From Siderastrea radians (Eukaryota; Cnidaria; Anthozoa; Scleractinia; Rhizangiidae), in assembly GCA_964017195.1 (NCBI GenBank), contig OZ024890.1:65205867-65269866 (forward strand): a stretch of DNA of 64,000 nucleotides, given 5' to 3'. Under the pieces are notes generated by a model. It was given only the letters and a program-made list of their open reading frames with translations. It did no database searches and was not told where the DNA came from. The position numbers and the translations under genes are program-made. Below, in pieces: positions 12,892 through 24,400 of this stretch. The first letter of the stretch is position 1. Each line of letters opens with the position of its first letter.

Positions 12892-15800
12892 ATGTTTATT
12901 CAGGTGCCAGATTCAGTGAACAAATCTCTTAGGAATGGACAAGCTCCTAAAACACAGATCCACTACCCAAGAACTTCCTTCCAACTTCAAGATCCTGGAA
13001 GCACTGTTTGGATGGATAGCAGTGGTATACACGAGTCACGAAATATGTTTGATGGTAGACACGAGTGCAGCTGTGCTGCAGAGCAAGTGCGACCCGGGTG
13101 GATCTCGTGGAGGCCCGCATTGATACCCACTCATGAACAACACCGGCTATGTCGAGAAGTTTATAGCAGTTTCCCGGTTTTAATATCTCCACACAGTTCA
13201 CCGCCAAGGCAAAGCGTTGTGGAGCAAAAGATGCAAAATATTGAAGCCATAGAAGAGGGAGTGCTGACTGTTAAGGAGGATGTCCACAGCGAAGAAGATG
13301 AGATTGAAAACTTAGAATCTCCTCGCTCGTTCGCTTCTTCGGGATCCAGCAGCAGCAGAGATGACGCGTTGATTAATCTCAGCCCAGAAATGCTAAGCCC
13401 AAGAGGAGCACAGACACCTGTTCCACGACCACGCTCACAACAGGTAAACCCCTGGGGAAAAGCTTCATACTCCGACTTGATCACAATGGCGATAACGTCC
13501 ACAGCTGACAACATGATGACCCTGTCCGACATCTACAGCTGGATTGTCAAAAATGTGCCGTATTTCAGTGACAAGGGATCTTATTTATCTGTTCAAGGAT
13601 GGAAGGTGAGTCAAAATCGAGAAGTGAAACTAATGATTTACGTAGTAATTCGCCTGGACCACGCTTAATTTGTTGAAATGCCTCAAGTCTTTTTGCTCGC
13701 ACCCCTACTCACTAGATTTATATCGAATTTGGGGAATTTATAACAGTTATTTGTCTGCGCAATCTAGGACTTCAAATGTAAAGCTCATAACAGATTTTTC
13801 TTTTACAGTCTGCTATAAAAATATGCAAAGTAAAGAACTTCATTCTAAACCAGTCTGCTACTCTGGAATCTGCGCAACAAATTTGATCCTTTTCAATAGA
13901 TTTTTAGACAAATTGAAGACTTTTGTTTCCGTTTTTTGTATGCTATGGAAAATATTTTAGGTGTTATAAAAATATTTTGTCTAATTTAGGATGTTGTTAA
14001 CGTCAGATTAACTGTTATGGGAAGGGCGAGGCGCTCTATTTTGGTGACTCTTCTTGCTTTCAAACTGGTTTTAAAGTCGACCAAACCCTGAAAATGGCGG
14101 TCTTAACCGGTGGGGAACCAAAATATAAACTTTAGAAGGCTAGTTAGTAGCACGGATGCTGAGTATTAGATAAGATTAAAACGGATTGCACGATTGAAGA
14201 CAGCGCCTGATTTCGCTTCAGCCTTAGGCGATTAAGAGAGGGCGCCCAGCGAGGCCATTTCAGCAAGCTGCAAGGGCAGTTCTTTTCTCCTTTCCCACTT
14301 CTTTCTAGGACCTCATAAATGTAGAAATTTGCGTAATTTGACACAGCTTAAATCTATGCGGATTGCTTGACTGACTGAATAATATTAATTCCGGTATTTA
14401 ATAGTACTTTCGCCTGTTTCCAGAAATCCTAACTGTTTTTGCGCCATTTTTATCTGTTAGAAGACGAAAGGCATGTTACTTTTATGGAAACGAAAGAAAA
14501 CTATAGTTTTTTAAACCACGTATAAACCCAAATATCTGACTAGGGTTTCACTTCCGAACAGATATTACACCGAAAAAATCCATTTGCCCCCTTGATATTT
14601 ACTTTAAAACACGGTCTGAATTTCATACTCAAAAATACTCGATGTAGCAAACAATTCATCGTGTAATTAACACCAAAGTTTTGTTTTATGTTTGAGGCTC
14701 GAAATTAAAGGGCAAAGATGGCTTTGTATTTGACCTTCGTGGCTTCGATCAAGGATTTAGCTTATTCAACGGCATCCTAAAACAGCCATTTCCTATGCCC
14801 CGTCTTCCGCTTTTGTCTAAAGTTAAGTCTTCCTGTGTACGTTTCAGTCTACTAAATCAGTTTTTCCTCGTTGGATAGGAAACTGATATTTTTAAACTAG
14901 GGATATTAAGCGAGTAATTTTACTGACTCAGTCAGCCCCTCGAAGTTCACGTCTTATTCAAGCACAGATATTCAAGCATATCACCGTTGTCTTCTGTTGC
15001 CACCCAAATAAAATACAAATCTTCCGCATTTCTTGTCACTGACGACAAATACAGCATTTTGGACTCTTACATTGACCAGTTCCCCTCACAAGTTCGAAGG
15101 CGTTCACTGATTCGTCAATTCCATAGTCAAATCTTTGTTTGCGTCATGTTGTACTGACTTTTGAGTCTGTGGATGAAATCATTAAGTGTGAGCGTTCGAA
15201 TGAAAGCTAATGAGCAGCAACTTTCTTGTGGTGCTGTTTATTATGCTGTACAAGGTGGTTCTATAAGTGTGACCATTCAAATGAAAGCTACTGAACAGTA
15301 CTTTCCTGTGGTGCTGTTTGTTATGCTCTAACTCTTGAGTCTGCCGATGAAATCTTAACGTGTGACCATTCAATTTGAACCTACCGAGAAGCAATTTCCT
15401 GTCGTGCTGTTTAATATGCTGTACGAGATTGTTCTATCTTTTCAGTCTGAGGACAAAATCCTAAAGTGTGACCTTTCAAATGAAAGCCACTGAGCAGCAC
15501 TTTGCTGTGGTGCTGTTTATTGTGCTGTACAAGGTGGTCCTAGCTTTTGCGTCTGAGGACAAAATCCTAAAGTGTGACCATTCAAAGAAAGCTATTGAGT
15601 AGCACTTTCCTACGCACAGGTTACTTTTCGTAATTTGCAAAGTGATTTTTAAGAGTGTTTTTAGCTAGGGCGTGCCTCAGAGGATTTGGCACCAGCTAGC
15701 CTGGTTGAACAACATTGTCGTTTATCAAGACAAAAAATACAATATCCTCCTCATGAAGATGCATTCGTTTGTTATATGAGGGCCCAAACATTGTTTTAAT

Positions 15801-18030
15801 GAAAAGGCTGTTGGAAAAAGGCCCTTGGGTCCTTCAGCGTCTCGCGTAATGAAGCCTGTTTGTTTTCAAATAGATAAAGATGAGATATTTCGAGCATAGG
15901 ACAAATTGCCCTTTTTGACATCAAAAACCGCATCACACAAAAGAACCCAATACCTTAACAACTCAGTAACTTTCATTTGCATGGTTAAACCCAAGAATTT
16001 TATCCGCAGGCTAGACACATAGCTCAAGATTTGACAATAAGACATGAAATTAAGCATTTTGACCAAAAATGGTACTGTGTACTTCACATTTCTCAACCCC
16101 TACGATGAAATTAGCCTCGAGGAAACGAGATAATTGTCCATATTTTAATGTGTGAAATGATTGCTACCATGGCCCATTTTGGGAAATATCTAGAAGAAAT
16201 GGGTCAGCCCATTAGTTAGGAGTTAATGACCCTAAAAATAGAGAACAAGGATGCGGACATCCTTTGTCAGGATACTTAAGCTTTTCAAAGCAATGAAACT
16301 CTGGCGCCATTAAAACACAATGGCAGTGTAATCACTTTCCAAGAAAAAGGGTTTCAGTTCATGTTTAAGCCCCCCCAAATCTGGTCAAAAGAGGCAGACG
16401 ATGACAATATGCCTCTACGTTTGTCTTTTCAGCTTCTAAGCTTCCTTGTTTTCTAGTTTCTTGGTTCAGGTGCACGCGAGCACACAGTCAACGATCATCG
16501 TTACAGTTTTTGATGTCTTTAACTCCCTGGAGAGACCCACACCTTAAGTCAGTTAATGTGGTTTGAGTGTGTAGACAAACCCCACTGTGCGATCATAGCT
16601 AACGTTTAAGTGTGTAGGCAAACCCCACGGTGCGATCATAGCTGACGTTTAAGTATGTAGATAAACCCCACGGTATGGTCATTCAAATTACCGCTTCTAG
16701 GTATTACTTCCCCAGTATGGTACAGTAAGCAACTATGTACAAGGTGCTTCTAGCTTTTCAGTATTAGCTCACAAAATCCTACAACATGACCATTCAAATG
16801 ATGCAGACAAGCAGTGGTGCAGTGACAGTGACAGTGTAATTAGTAGCTCTCAATTTCCAAGAAAATAATGTTTCAACTCATGTTTCAGTTCCCTCAAAAT
16901 CTGGTCCGAAAAGACGGTAATGACGTTATGGCTTTACGTTTGTCTTTTCAGCTTTTGAGCTTCCTTGTCTTTTCTTTACGTGCACGCGAGCATACAGTCA
17001 ACGATTATTGTTACAGTGATTTGTGTTTGAGGCCTTTAACTCCCCGGAGAGACCCACACCTTAAGTTAGTTAATGTGGTTTGAGTGTGTAGACAAACCCC
17101 GCGGTGCGATCGTAGCTAACGTTTAAGCATATAGATAAACCCCACGGTGTGATCATTCAAATGGCAGCTACTGGGAATTAGTTCCTCAGTATGGTGCAGT
17201 GTGCAGCACTTGTGCAGTTTGTACAAGGTGCTTCTAGCTTTTCAGTTTTAGCTGACGAAATCTGACAACGTGACCATTCAAATGAATGCAGAAGACCAGT
17301 TCCTCATACTGGTGCTCTTCGTTTTTCCGATTTTCTAACAGAAAGAAAACATTTTGGCAACAACTTTTTCACTCTGGACTTTGGCCAATCTTGGGTGTGA
17401 AAGGTTGAAGTCTGCGCTCCTTAATACTTAAAATATTAACTCTGAATAGCATATTGTCATTGGTTATAAGACCGGAACAAAGTGCATGAAACAGTTAGTA
17501 AAGATAGCATCTGGTGACCTTAGAAAACAAATGACAAAAACAAGCTTAGAAAGTTATATGGGGCAATTTGGTTAATTGTTCCATCTGCAGTTCTATTTCG
17601 AGAAACGAAGGAGACTAATTTTAATGTTACACGTGGAATTTTATCCAATTTCGGCTTGTTTAAATGCCATAGTTGGGCTTTTGACACAGACAATGGTTTT
17701 TGTTCTCAGAATAGTCTAGGAAATCATTCTAGATTTGTCCTTTAGTAGTTTGTAGAAATGTACTTTCCAATACACTTATACTCATAAACGGATATATTGG
17801 TTGTCTTTCAACAGAACGCTGTTCGTCACACCTTGTCGCTCAGAAAGAGATTCGTGCGTGTCCCAGACCCCACGCGACCATACAGGTCGATGTGGACAAT
17901 TTCGGAGGAGTACCAAAGAAATCATTTGAAAGACAAGACAAGGAATTCAAAAGTCAGGAGAAAAAGAAGCGATACCAGACGTGAATATAAGCAGCCAATG
18001 GATATGGATATAGAAGGAGCAGTTTATTAA
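12892..18030 (+). CDS. foxO-like: FoxO-like forkhead transcription factor (2 exons, divergent, short C-terminus)
   Basis: Exons are 12,892-13,605 and 17,815-18,030 (309 codons). The splice is phase 0: donor AAG|GTGAGT, acceptor TTCAACAG|AAC. The first in-frame ATG is at 12,892; the frame is open upstream only from non-ATG codons. Residues about 186-270 form a forkhead domain beginning WGKASYSDLI, with the FoxO-type insertion before helix 3 (YFSDKG...GWK). The intron splits the domain exactly after GWK, the position known for FoxO genes. The recognition helix reads NAVRHTLSL: N239, R242 and H243 are kept, but the usual RHN is RHT. A basic wing-2 region contains RRKRSDT, matching the RxRxxS/T Akt-site pattern at the position of the FoxO wing-2 phosphosite. 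Family members are usually about twice as long; the C-terminal transactivation region is missing here. Residues before the domain are Ser/Pro/Glu-rich. FoxO proteins are insulin/PI3K-controlled regulators of stress and longevity genes; that role here is inferred. Confidence 0.82.
15135..15615 (+). repeat. Tandem array of ~107 bp units (about 5 copies)
   Basis: The motif GTGACCATTCAAATGAAAGC recurs at about 15,190, 15,271, 15,364, 15,470 and 15,577. Intact spacing is 106-107 bp and shorter spacings come from deletions. Each unit also carries a TGTGGTGCTGTTTATTATGC-like block and a GAGTCTGTGGATGAAATCC-like block. The same family occurs at 29.6-30.3, 33.5-33.7, 34.7-34.9, 35.3-35.5, 48.8-49.0 and 52.4-52.6 kb. 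Minus-strand open frames across it are repeat artefacts. Confidence 0.8.
16310..17300 (+). repeat. Tandem duplication, ~518 bp offset, with internal 43 bp repeats
   Basis: Two collinear copies: TTGTCTTTTCAGCTT lies at 16,421 and 16,940, and GAGAGACCCACACCTTAAGT follows in both. Inside copy 1 a 43 bp unit containing CAAACCCCACGGTGCGATC starts at 16,573, 16,616 and 16,659. Copy 2 has two units, at 17,090 and 17,133. The copies differ by scattered substitutions and indels, so the duplication is not recent. Confidence 0.75.
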
Positions 18031-18228
18031 AAACTTAGAACGTTTTCTTTGTTTGAACGGTTTTTTGGAGCAAGTTATTGAGTCGGTCGCTCTTGGCGGG
18101 AAAATTTCACTGCAGGGGGTGCGAAGCGCGGGAAAATTGTAGCAGTCAAATGAAGCCGTCACCTGGGCCGGGTTGTTCAAAACAGGATGAAGTAAATGTC
18201 GAATTTAAACGTATCTCTGCAACTTTAC

Positions 18229-18234
18229 AATAAA
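18229..18234 (+). terminator. Candidate polyadenylation signal AATAAA of the FoxO-like gene
   Basis: AATAAA lies 199 bp after the stop codon. It is the first canonical hexamer downstream, so it is a reasonable 3' end candidate. RNA evidence would decide. Confidence 0.4.
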
Positions 18235-18900
18235 GACACCTGCAAATTCTCTTTCCCTTTGCTTAGTTTGATCTTGACTGTCTTAAAGCCACAACTTAAA
18301 ATTGGCAGTGAAACACAAGAGAAAAAATCTTGGTTAGTGTCTTATCTTCGATTCTCGTTAATCTGTTTTCCAGACTACTGGTTCGTGCTTGGCTGTATAA
18401 GAGAACTCTCCCTTTATTGACGGAGGTTTTCGATGTTTTAGAGCTTAACACATTCTCAAATTAGGCAAATCCAAAGATCTCCAGAAAAGTGGTCTTTTAA
18501 GAATTTTAATAGATTATTTTTGAAAATTGTTCCTTACCTTACGTGAAAGTCCATACGCTGTATTATTATATTTAGGTATTAAAATGTATTTTACTGCAAA
18601 ACTTTTTAAGTAGATGTTAGAAAATTTCTCTCCTAAGAGAAACAAGGTATGCTTTCTAAATTAGTTATCTTCAATAGCCAAAGGCAAAGTACAGAAAGAA
18701 AATATTTTTGCAATAATGCATATATAGCAGAAAGAAAAAGATTTATTCTTGTAATAAGAGATCTGTATATATGTTTATAACATGATGTAAAATTGGAATT
18801 TGATATTATTACCAGTTAAATCAATAAACATGTGTTTAAAAAGTGAAAACACAGATTTAAAAAGTTCCGTCTATTTTTGACAAAATGACCACACTTTGGA
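18235..18900. other. Intergenic, no gene recognised
   Basis: AT-rich sequence following the FoxO-like gene. Further AATAAA hexamers near 18,820 could be alternative 3' ends. No other feature. Confidence 0.4.
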
Positions 18901-18904
18901 ACAG

Positions 18905-19072
18905 CCATTTTCACAGTTGACTTTTCTCATTTATATTATTATGTATTTGAACGTGAATGTAAGGAAATTTCAGGCAGAAAACGCAAAAATTGCCCGAAAT
19001 ATCCTCACATCCACGTTCACATACATTGTAATGTAAATGAAAAACACAGTAGAAAAGTTTACTGTGAAAAGA
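18905..19072. mobile_element. MITE-like palindrome
   Basis: Two long inverted arms. Starting with TTTTCACAGT at about 18,908, the left arm runs through CATTTATATTA, then TTGAACGTGAATGTAAGG. The right arm returns as CCTCACATCCACGTTCACA and ends ACTGTGAAAA near 19,070. A short centre (GCAGAAAACGCAAAAATTGC) is itself self-complementary in part. The whole can fold into one hairpin of about 165 nt. Target-site duplication was not resolved. Confidence 0.65.
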
Positions 19073-19074
19073 GC

Positions 19075-19850
19075 TATTAAACCGTGCTCTGTCTTCCGGA
19101 CAGGCGCACTCTGTACTTCACCCGGCCCCTCTCCATTTCCATCACTTGTTTCTTTGCACTCTCTACCGGGTCTGTTAACCGATGACAGCCGTTCTGACAA
19201 GACGAATCATTTTCTTACTAACAATCTATGAGGACTCTCTTACCTTTAGGGAAGTTAGTCAAAGTACAGTTTTCTAAAGCTGTATTTTTATAGCAAATTT
19301 GGCGCTCGAAGAAAGGACAAACGACTAAAAGATCGTATTAAAACATTAATGAGACCCATCCCATATTGTAATAGCTTTTGTTGCCGTCTCAGAAATGTTG
19401 ATTTTCTCACAGCTTTCTCGTGCTAAGCTCAAACTCCCCCCTCCCCATCTCCCTCATAACCACCACCATACATGTGGACTTGTAAGGATATGGCAAAGAG
19501 AAGAGCGCCAGTAAGTAGCAGTGCTTCCACCCTAAATCTCATTCAGCACAATTATATATTTTGATCCACTTGTCCCAAAGATTCATTAACTAAAATGACT
19601 CTTTGCCAACCCTGCCAAGTTTTTTCTACCTCGACGCCATGTTGATTTTCTTATCATATCGAATGGTGTCACATATGGTAATCAGGTGACGTTTTGGTCG
19701 CGCTATTTCCAGGGCGAGTAAGAAAAAACGCGTTTGAACAGTCTCGTGTACACTTAAAACTTACAATCGCTTCTTATGCCTTTAAGCCCGGCTAAATGGT
19801 CGGGTACAATATAATCTCAAACAATGGGGCTAGTTTCCAAAGAAACTGTG
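19075..19850. other. Intergenic, no gene recognised
   Basis: A C-rich stretch near 19,430-19,460 and otherwise unremarkable AT-rich sequence. No gene or element ends can be supported. Confidence 0.4.
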
Positions 19851-19879
19851 ATGCTCCGTCTGTGGGGAAGTGAAACACA

Positions 19880-20012
19880 AAACGTTGGATTTATCAACTG
19901 ACTTGAGAGTTAAAGCTGACGTTTCGAGCGTTAGCCCTTTGTCAGAGCGAGTCCCTTCACTCGAAACGTCAGCGAATTACCTCATCAACTCAGTTGATAA
20001 ATCCAAACTTTT
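19880..20012. mobile_element. Palindromic repeat with GCTGACGTTTCGAGCGTTAG core
   Basis: Arms GTTGGATTTATCAACTGA and the complementary TCAACTCAGTTGATAAATCC bracket two opposed AAGCTGACGTTTCGAGCG / CACTCGAAACGTCAGCG blocks. Related half-copies occur at about 57,345-57,450 (GCTGACGTTTCGAGCATTAG) and about 63,046-63,110. Open frames through it come from the symmetry and are not treated as genes. Confidence 0.6.
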
Positions 20013-20484
20013 ACATTTTATTCTGAAAGACACCAAACACAGTCTACATGAGTTTTATGTGAATCACAACAATTCCTAAAGCTAGCCATTAGCAACAATT
20101 GCTTCATTAATGGAAAGTCACTTTGCTCAAAACGGTCCTAGCAAATTTCCCCTCACGTATCCCCTCTACAAGTACTCAACCTAAGCAAGCAACAAACAAG
20201 AGGGACTGGTAACTAGCTTAAACTTGACATATTTACCAATAATGCTCATCTGACCAAAAAGATTGCACAATGGTTTCAATGGCTAAAGGCTTTTTGGTTT
20301 AGCAAACTTCCATAGTGTATTTTCCTCAATTTTTCAGTTTGATATAACGAAGTCGCAAACGGGAATAGCGCAAAAATAACCAAAGGTTATTCAAAATAAT
20401 TACCTTAGATGTTAAATTCGCATGCAAGTAAGTTTAAACTTAAGAAATTACAAAACCCCTGAAATTGAAAATCAGATACCTGAC

Positions 20485-21165
20485 ATAAAAAACCCAAGGT
20501 ATCCTAAACCCTTAGATAACCCTAACAGCAACATAAACCTAGCACTAACGTAACCATAACGCGAAGATAACCCTAAACCTACGGTGTCTCTATCTCTAAG
20601 ATACCCTAACTCTAGAGCAACCACAACCCTAACACTACAACTAAGAAAGCACTACGCCTAAAGTAACTTTATCCTAAGGCAACCCTAACTTAAGCTGAGA
20701 TCAAGGGTTACTTAGGATTAGATCTACTTTAAGGTTAGAATTACCTTAGGGTTAGGGTTACCTTAGGGTTAGATTACCTTAGGGTTATAGCTACCTGAGA
20801 GGGTGGGTTGCTTAGGATTAGGTCCACTTAAAGGTTAGGTTACCTTAGGGTTAGGATTAGGTCTACTTAAGGGTTAGGGTTACCTTAGGGTTGGAGTTAC
20901 CTTGTGGTTAGGGCTGCTTTAAGGTTGGGCTTACCTTTGGGTTAGGATTACGTTTGGGTAAGGGATACGTTAGGGCGAGGGGTTAAGGTTAGGGTTTAGG
21001 GTTTTCTTTCTGTTGGGGTTTCCTTAGGGTTACAGTTAGGGTTTAGGCTATCTTACGGTTAGGGCTACCTTAGGGGTAGGACTACCTTAGGGTTAGGGCT
21101 ACCTTAGGGGTAGGACTACCTTAGGGTTAGGGCTATCTTAGGGTTAGGGTTACGTCAGGATTAGG
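20485..21165. repeat. Degenerate interstitial TTAGGG-like tract with an inversion
   Basis: From about 20,485 to 20,690 the plus strand reads CCCTAA-type motifs. From about 20,700 to 21,165 it reads TTAGGG-type motifs, commonly ACCTTAGGGTTAGGGTT in a 12-18 bp period. Variants are frequent, so this is old or a telomere-like minisatellite. The order C-rich then G-rich is the opposite of an end-to-end chromosome fusion. TTAGGG is the general metazoan telomere repeat. Confidence 0.8.
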
Positions 21166-21171
21166 CAGCAG

Positions 21172-21400
21172 TAATTTTGGTTTTACTCTACTACGTTCTC
21201 TGATTGGTCAAAAAAACTCGCGCCACTTTCTCAACCAATCAAACGTAAAACCAAACTGAACCATTCGTGATTTCCACGCACGCGTTTTCGCACACTTGAC
21301 GTTAATAACTTGCATTTGCATTGGTTCATTGTGGCTCTTTGATTGACCAGAGTAATTACTTTGGGTTTGGTTATGCGACACTCATTTGAAAACCGCTTTA
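21172..21400 (-). mobile_element. CCAAT-rich repeat R1 (copy 1)
   Basis: Contains CTGATTGGTCAAAAAAACTC, then CGCGCCACTTTCTCAACCAATC, and ends GCGACACTCATTTGAAAACC. It is collinear with 61,402-61,623 and is the reverse of copies at 34.9, 52.6 and 58.0 kb. The ends resemble TAGAGCGGTTTTCAA / TTGAAAACCGCTCTA inverted repeats. Non-autonomous, with no coding sequence. Confidence 0.65.
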
Positions 21401-24400
21401 AGTGTCGTTAAGTCATTCAAAACTTCAGCACTTTGGCGACTTTCATCTTTTTCTCCACTGAGTTGCTCATTGGCAGGAAAGAGGCGACATTGTACGTTTT
21501 GCCCACCAGACAGCAAGGGGACTATTGAAGAGCCTAATCACTTGACTTCTCACTACTTATCTACCATATCTTGTCCTCGCGCCGATATCTATCAACCGAT
21601 CAGTCTTTAAAAAATCTCATTAATTCGGGATAGACAAACAGATTCGATACTGAAAAAAGAGATGTTGACAAGAAATATCCTTGACAAAAATTTAGGAGAT
21701 GGCCTTCACGCACATCCCTCCCTCCTTCCCTTGTACTGGCGAAGGTTGAAAATATGTAGGCCGGTACATATAGGGCGCTCTAGAAATCTGGTCACATGGT
21801 AAGTAACAGGCGAATAAAAAAGACACTGAGGTCTTCGTAGGCCAGCTATTGATGAATCTTATCTTCAGGTGACATCTTCCAGCTGGGTAGACAGTAAGTG
21901 CTCTCAGACCACGATAAAAGTCTCCAATCACACTTCGTAAAGAGCGTGATTCAAGACTTTCATCATATGATGCCGAGAACCATACAAGCTCCAAAACATC
22001 GGACAACAGTATCAGAACAATGAAAAGCGACTCTGAGTTTGATTTTTCCTTATTTACGTAAAGTAAAGCCCCACTTTCTCAAATCCCCAAGTATTTCAAG
22101 CTAAATTCCCTACTATTTTCAGTCATTTACCATCACCTATCCCGAACTGAACTATCTCAAATACCCCGTCGATCTAGAAGCAAAGTGTGCACTGTTTATT
22201 TTCAACTGCTGTAAGTATGATAGGCTGTCTGAATGACAACAGAAAACAACGTTACATAAAAACTTGTTGAACAAAAATTTCCTTTCTTTACCGTGAGATT
22301 TAGAAAAAAAGATACGATTGTTTGCCTACGAGCCGACTGAATGTTGAAATAGAAAAGATGTAGTACGAATACTGGATCAAGAACCAGTTATAAATACCTA
22401 AATTGAGAACCCTGCAAGCACGAACAAGTAATAAGTCAGTTTTTGTTACACTTATCGCGCTTTGTCGAACTCCCGCGCTATCTTCAACAGTTTTCGTTTT
22501 TCCTTGAGAGTTCAAGCTAGGGTTCTACCGTAAATAATAAATATGTGCCAAGAGGAAAGAATGTAGTCGGCTGAAATTATCTTTGCCTGTTGAAACTGCA
22601 TGAAGAAATTCGAAAGGAGCTACAGTAGTACAGTTGAGTCTCTTTGTGCGAATACTTTCCCATTACCTACCTTCTCCAAAAATAGAGGTTTAAATCAGCT
22701 CTTGGTCAACATTTAAATCCTCACTAAACTAGAAAACATCAATGCAAAACATTTCTTGTTCCAACAGTTCGAAACTTCGACCAATGGGAAACAAAATGTG
22801 CTTCCGTGAAATGTTTTTGACCTGATTTGAAAATAAAATGTTTGCTTCCGAGGCGAAAAATATGCTTCCGCAACATGTGTTGCTCGCGTGGTTAAACTGG
22901 GACCACATTTGCGCCCGCAGCAATATTTTTTGCACATACTGCCGATTTACCTGCGACTTGGCCACGGTTACGGCTTGGACTTCTGTTTCAGATAAATTTG
23001 CCACAGGCAGCAGAAGCTATTCCAGATCTTTACATGCCTGCGAAGTTGAATCGAGTTGAACTGCGCAGGCATGCACGTGGTCCTTCCGGTGACCTTTGTT
23101 TCCGACAACATTATTTTTAGGACATCTCCAACGGCACACCTGAGAAACAATTGTCATGTGACTTCTCCAACTATCCCACATTTAGTTTATCACATTTGTG
23201 ATAAACAAATAAAAAAATTCACATTTTTCCCTCCTATCACTGTTGGTGGCACATCACAGAATACATGTGATACACCAGATATGTGCCGCCGGAGATGTTC
23301 TAAAAAAAGAATTTGTCGTAAACAAGGCTTTACTGTCCTGAATTTCGGTAAAACTGTTATAGCACCTCTTCTCGTACATGAAATCCTCTAGCATACCAAG
23401 AGAACAATATCAAAGGGGAAACAAACCATGGCAATGCTTTCTTTTTTCTAAGACGCGAGGGACTAACAAAAAAAAGTGGCTCGTTTTTTTAAGTTGCAAT
23501 CCATTTTCAACCTGTCCATCTGTATCAAAAGACACTCCAGTCGTAGTTTTCAGGGGGAAAACTAGTAGAGTTATTTTCATTCCAACAGTGACTTAATAAA
23601 GTAAATAAAACAGCTAGTGGGACATTATTTATTTCAAGCGTCAGGAGATTTCAGTCGGTATTTTGCTTTTTCACTGTTCTCCACCATGACTGTTGACAAA
23701 CGTTTAGCAAGGCTGAAACTTTTCGGTTTGTTGGCCATGAGCACAGTAAAGCCTCCACGATCGAATTTATCCTCAGGATAACGAATGTCCTGGTATAATT
23801 ATTAAAAACTGAACTAGGTATATTGGATTTCTAGCATTTTGATTGGCTGAACGGGGCTAGGTTATCGGCTCATATATGCCTACTGCGGCCAAAAATGGTC
23901 AGTGAACACTCAGCAGCAAAGTGAGGACGAGAAAAATCACTTTGCAGCAAATTTAAATTAAGGAGAATTCCAACAGCATTACTGAGAATCAAAACAGAAT
24001 TGCTCCAGAGTGCTTGATTTCTAAGTGTGTAGAAGTAGAAATTTAAGCATTTAGCGTTGTGTTTACATTTAATTTCTTTCATGGTCACGTCGATCATTAA
24101 AATTTTACAAATGGTGGGTTTTATCAGGAGGACTTTCCACTCTAAAATATCAAGACAAAAAATAAAATAAAACACAGTAAAATGGGAGAGAAGTATTCAA
24201 TAGAAGTGTCACACATTGATTGTAAGTACGAAAATCATCGAAGCAACCTAAACAAGTGTAAGGAGGAAGGAAGGGCGATTGTTTTTGGCTATACCACGCA
24301 AAATTGGTACTGGTTTACCTGCTCTTGTTGTAGCTCTGTGTTCTGATGCAAATTGGATTCCATGTGAAAGGAGTTGAATCGCTTTCCAGTTGTTTGAGTG

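Larger units (their letters stand above)
13606..17814 (+). other. FoxO-like gene intron 1
   Basis: 4,209 bp GT-AG phase-0 intron. It holds the ~107 bp repeat units (about 15,135-15,615), a 0.5 kb tandem duplication (about 16,310-17,300) and more repeat-unit pieces up to about 17,415. No independent gene is recognised inside. Confidence 0.75.

Noticed and set aside
15182..15394. Minus-strand 70-codon frame with HTLRFH / HLNGHT repeats
   Set aside because: It is the translation of the ~107 bp tandem repeat; the period of the peptide equals that of the DNA repeat. Not a gene.
20485..21165. Chromosome end or end-to-end fusion site
   Set aside because: The motifs are degenerate, unique sequence continues on both sides, and the CCCTAA-then-TTAGGG order is the wrong polarity for a fusion.
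21692..22515. Two neighbouring minus-strand frames (104 and 71 codons) that might be exons of one gene
   Set aside because: The ATG-proximal region lacks a convincing acceptor and the fragments show no recognisable family; could not be supported without RNA data.
22729..23004. Minus frame of 91 codons starting MANLSETEVQAV
   Set aside because: Looks like part of a dispersed repeat (overlapping open frames on both strands and repeated GCTTCCG motifs); no domain seen.
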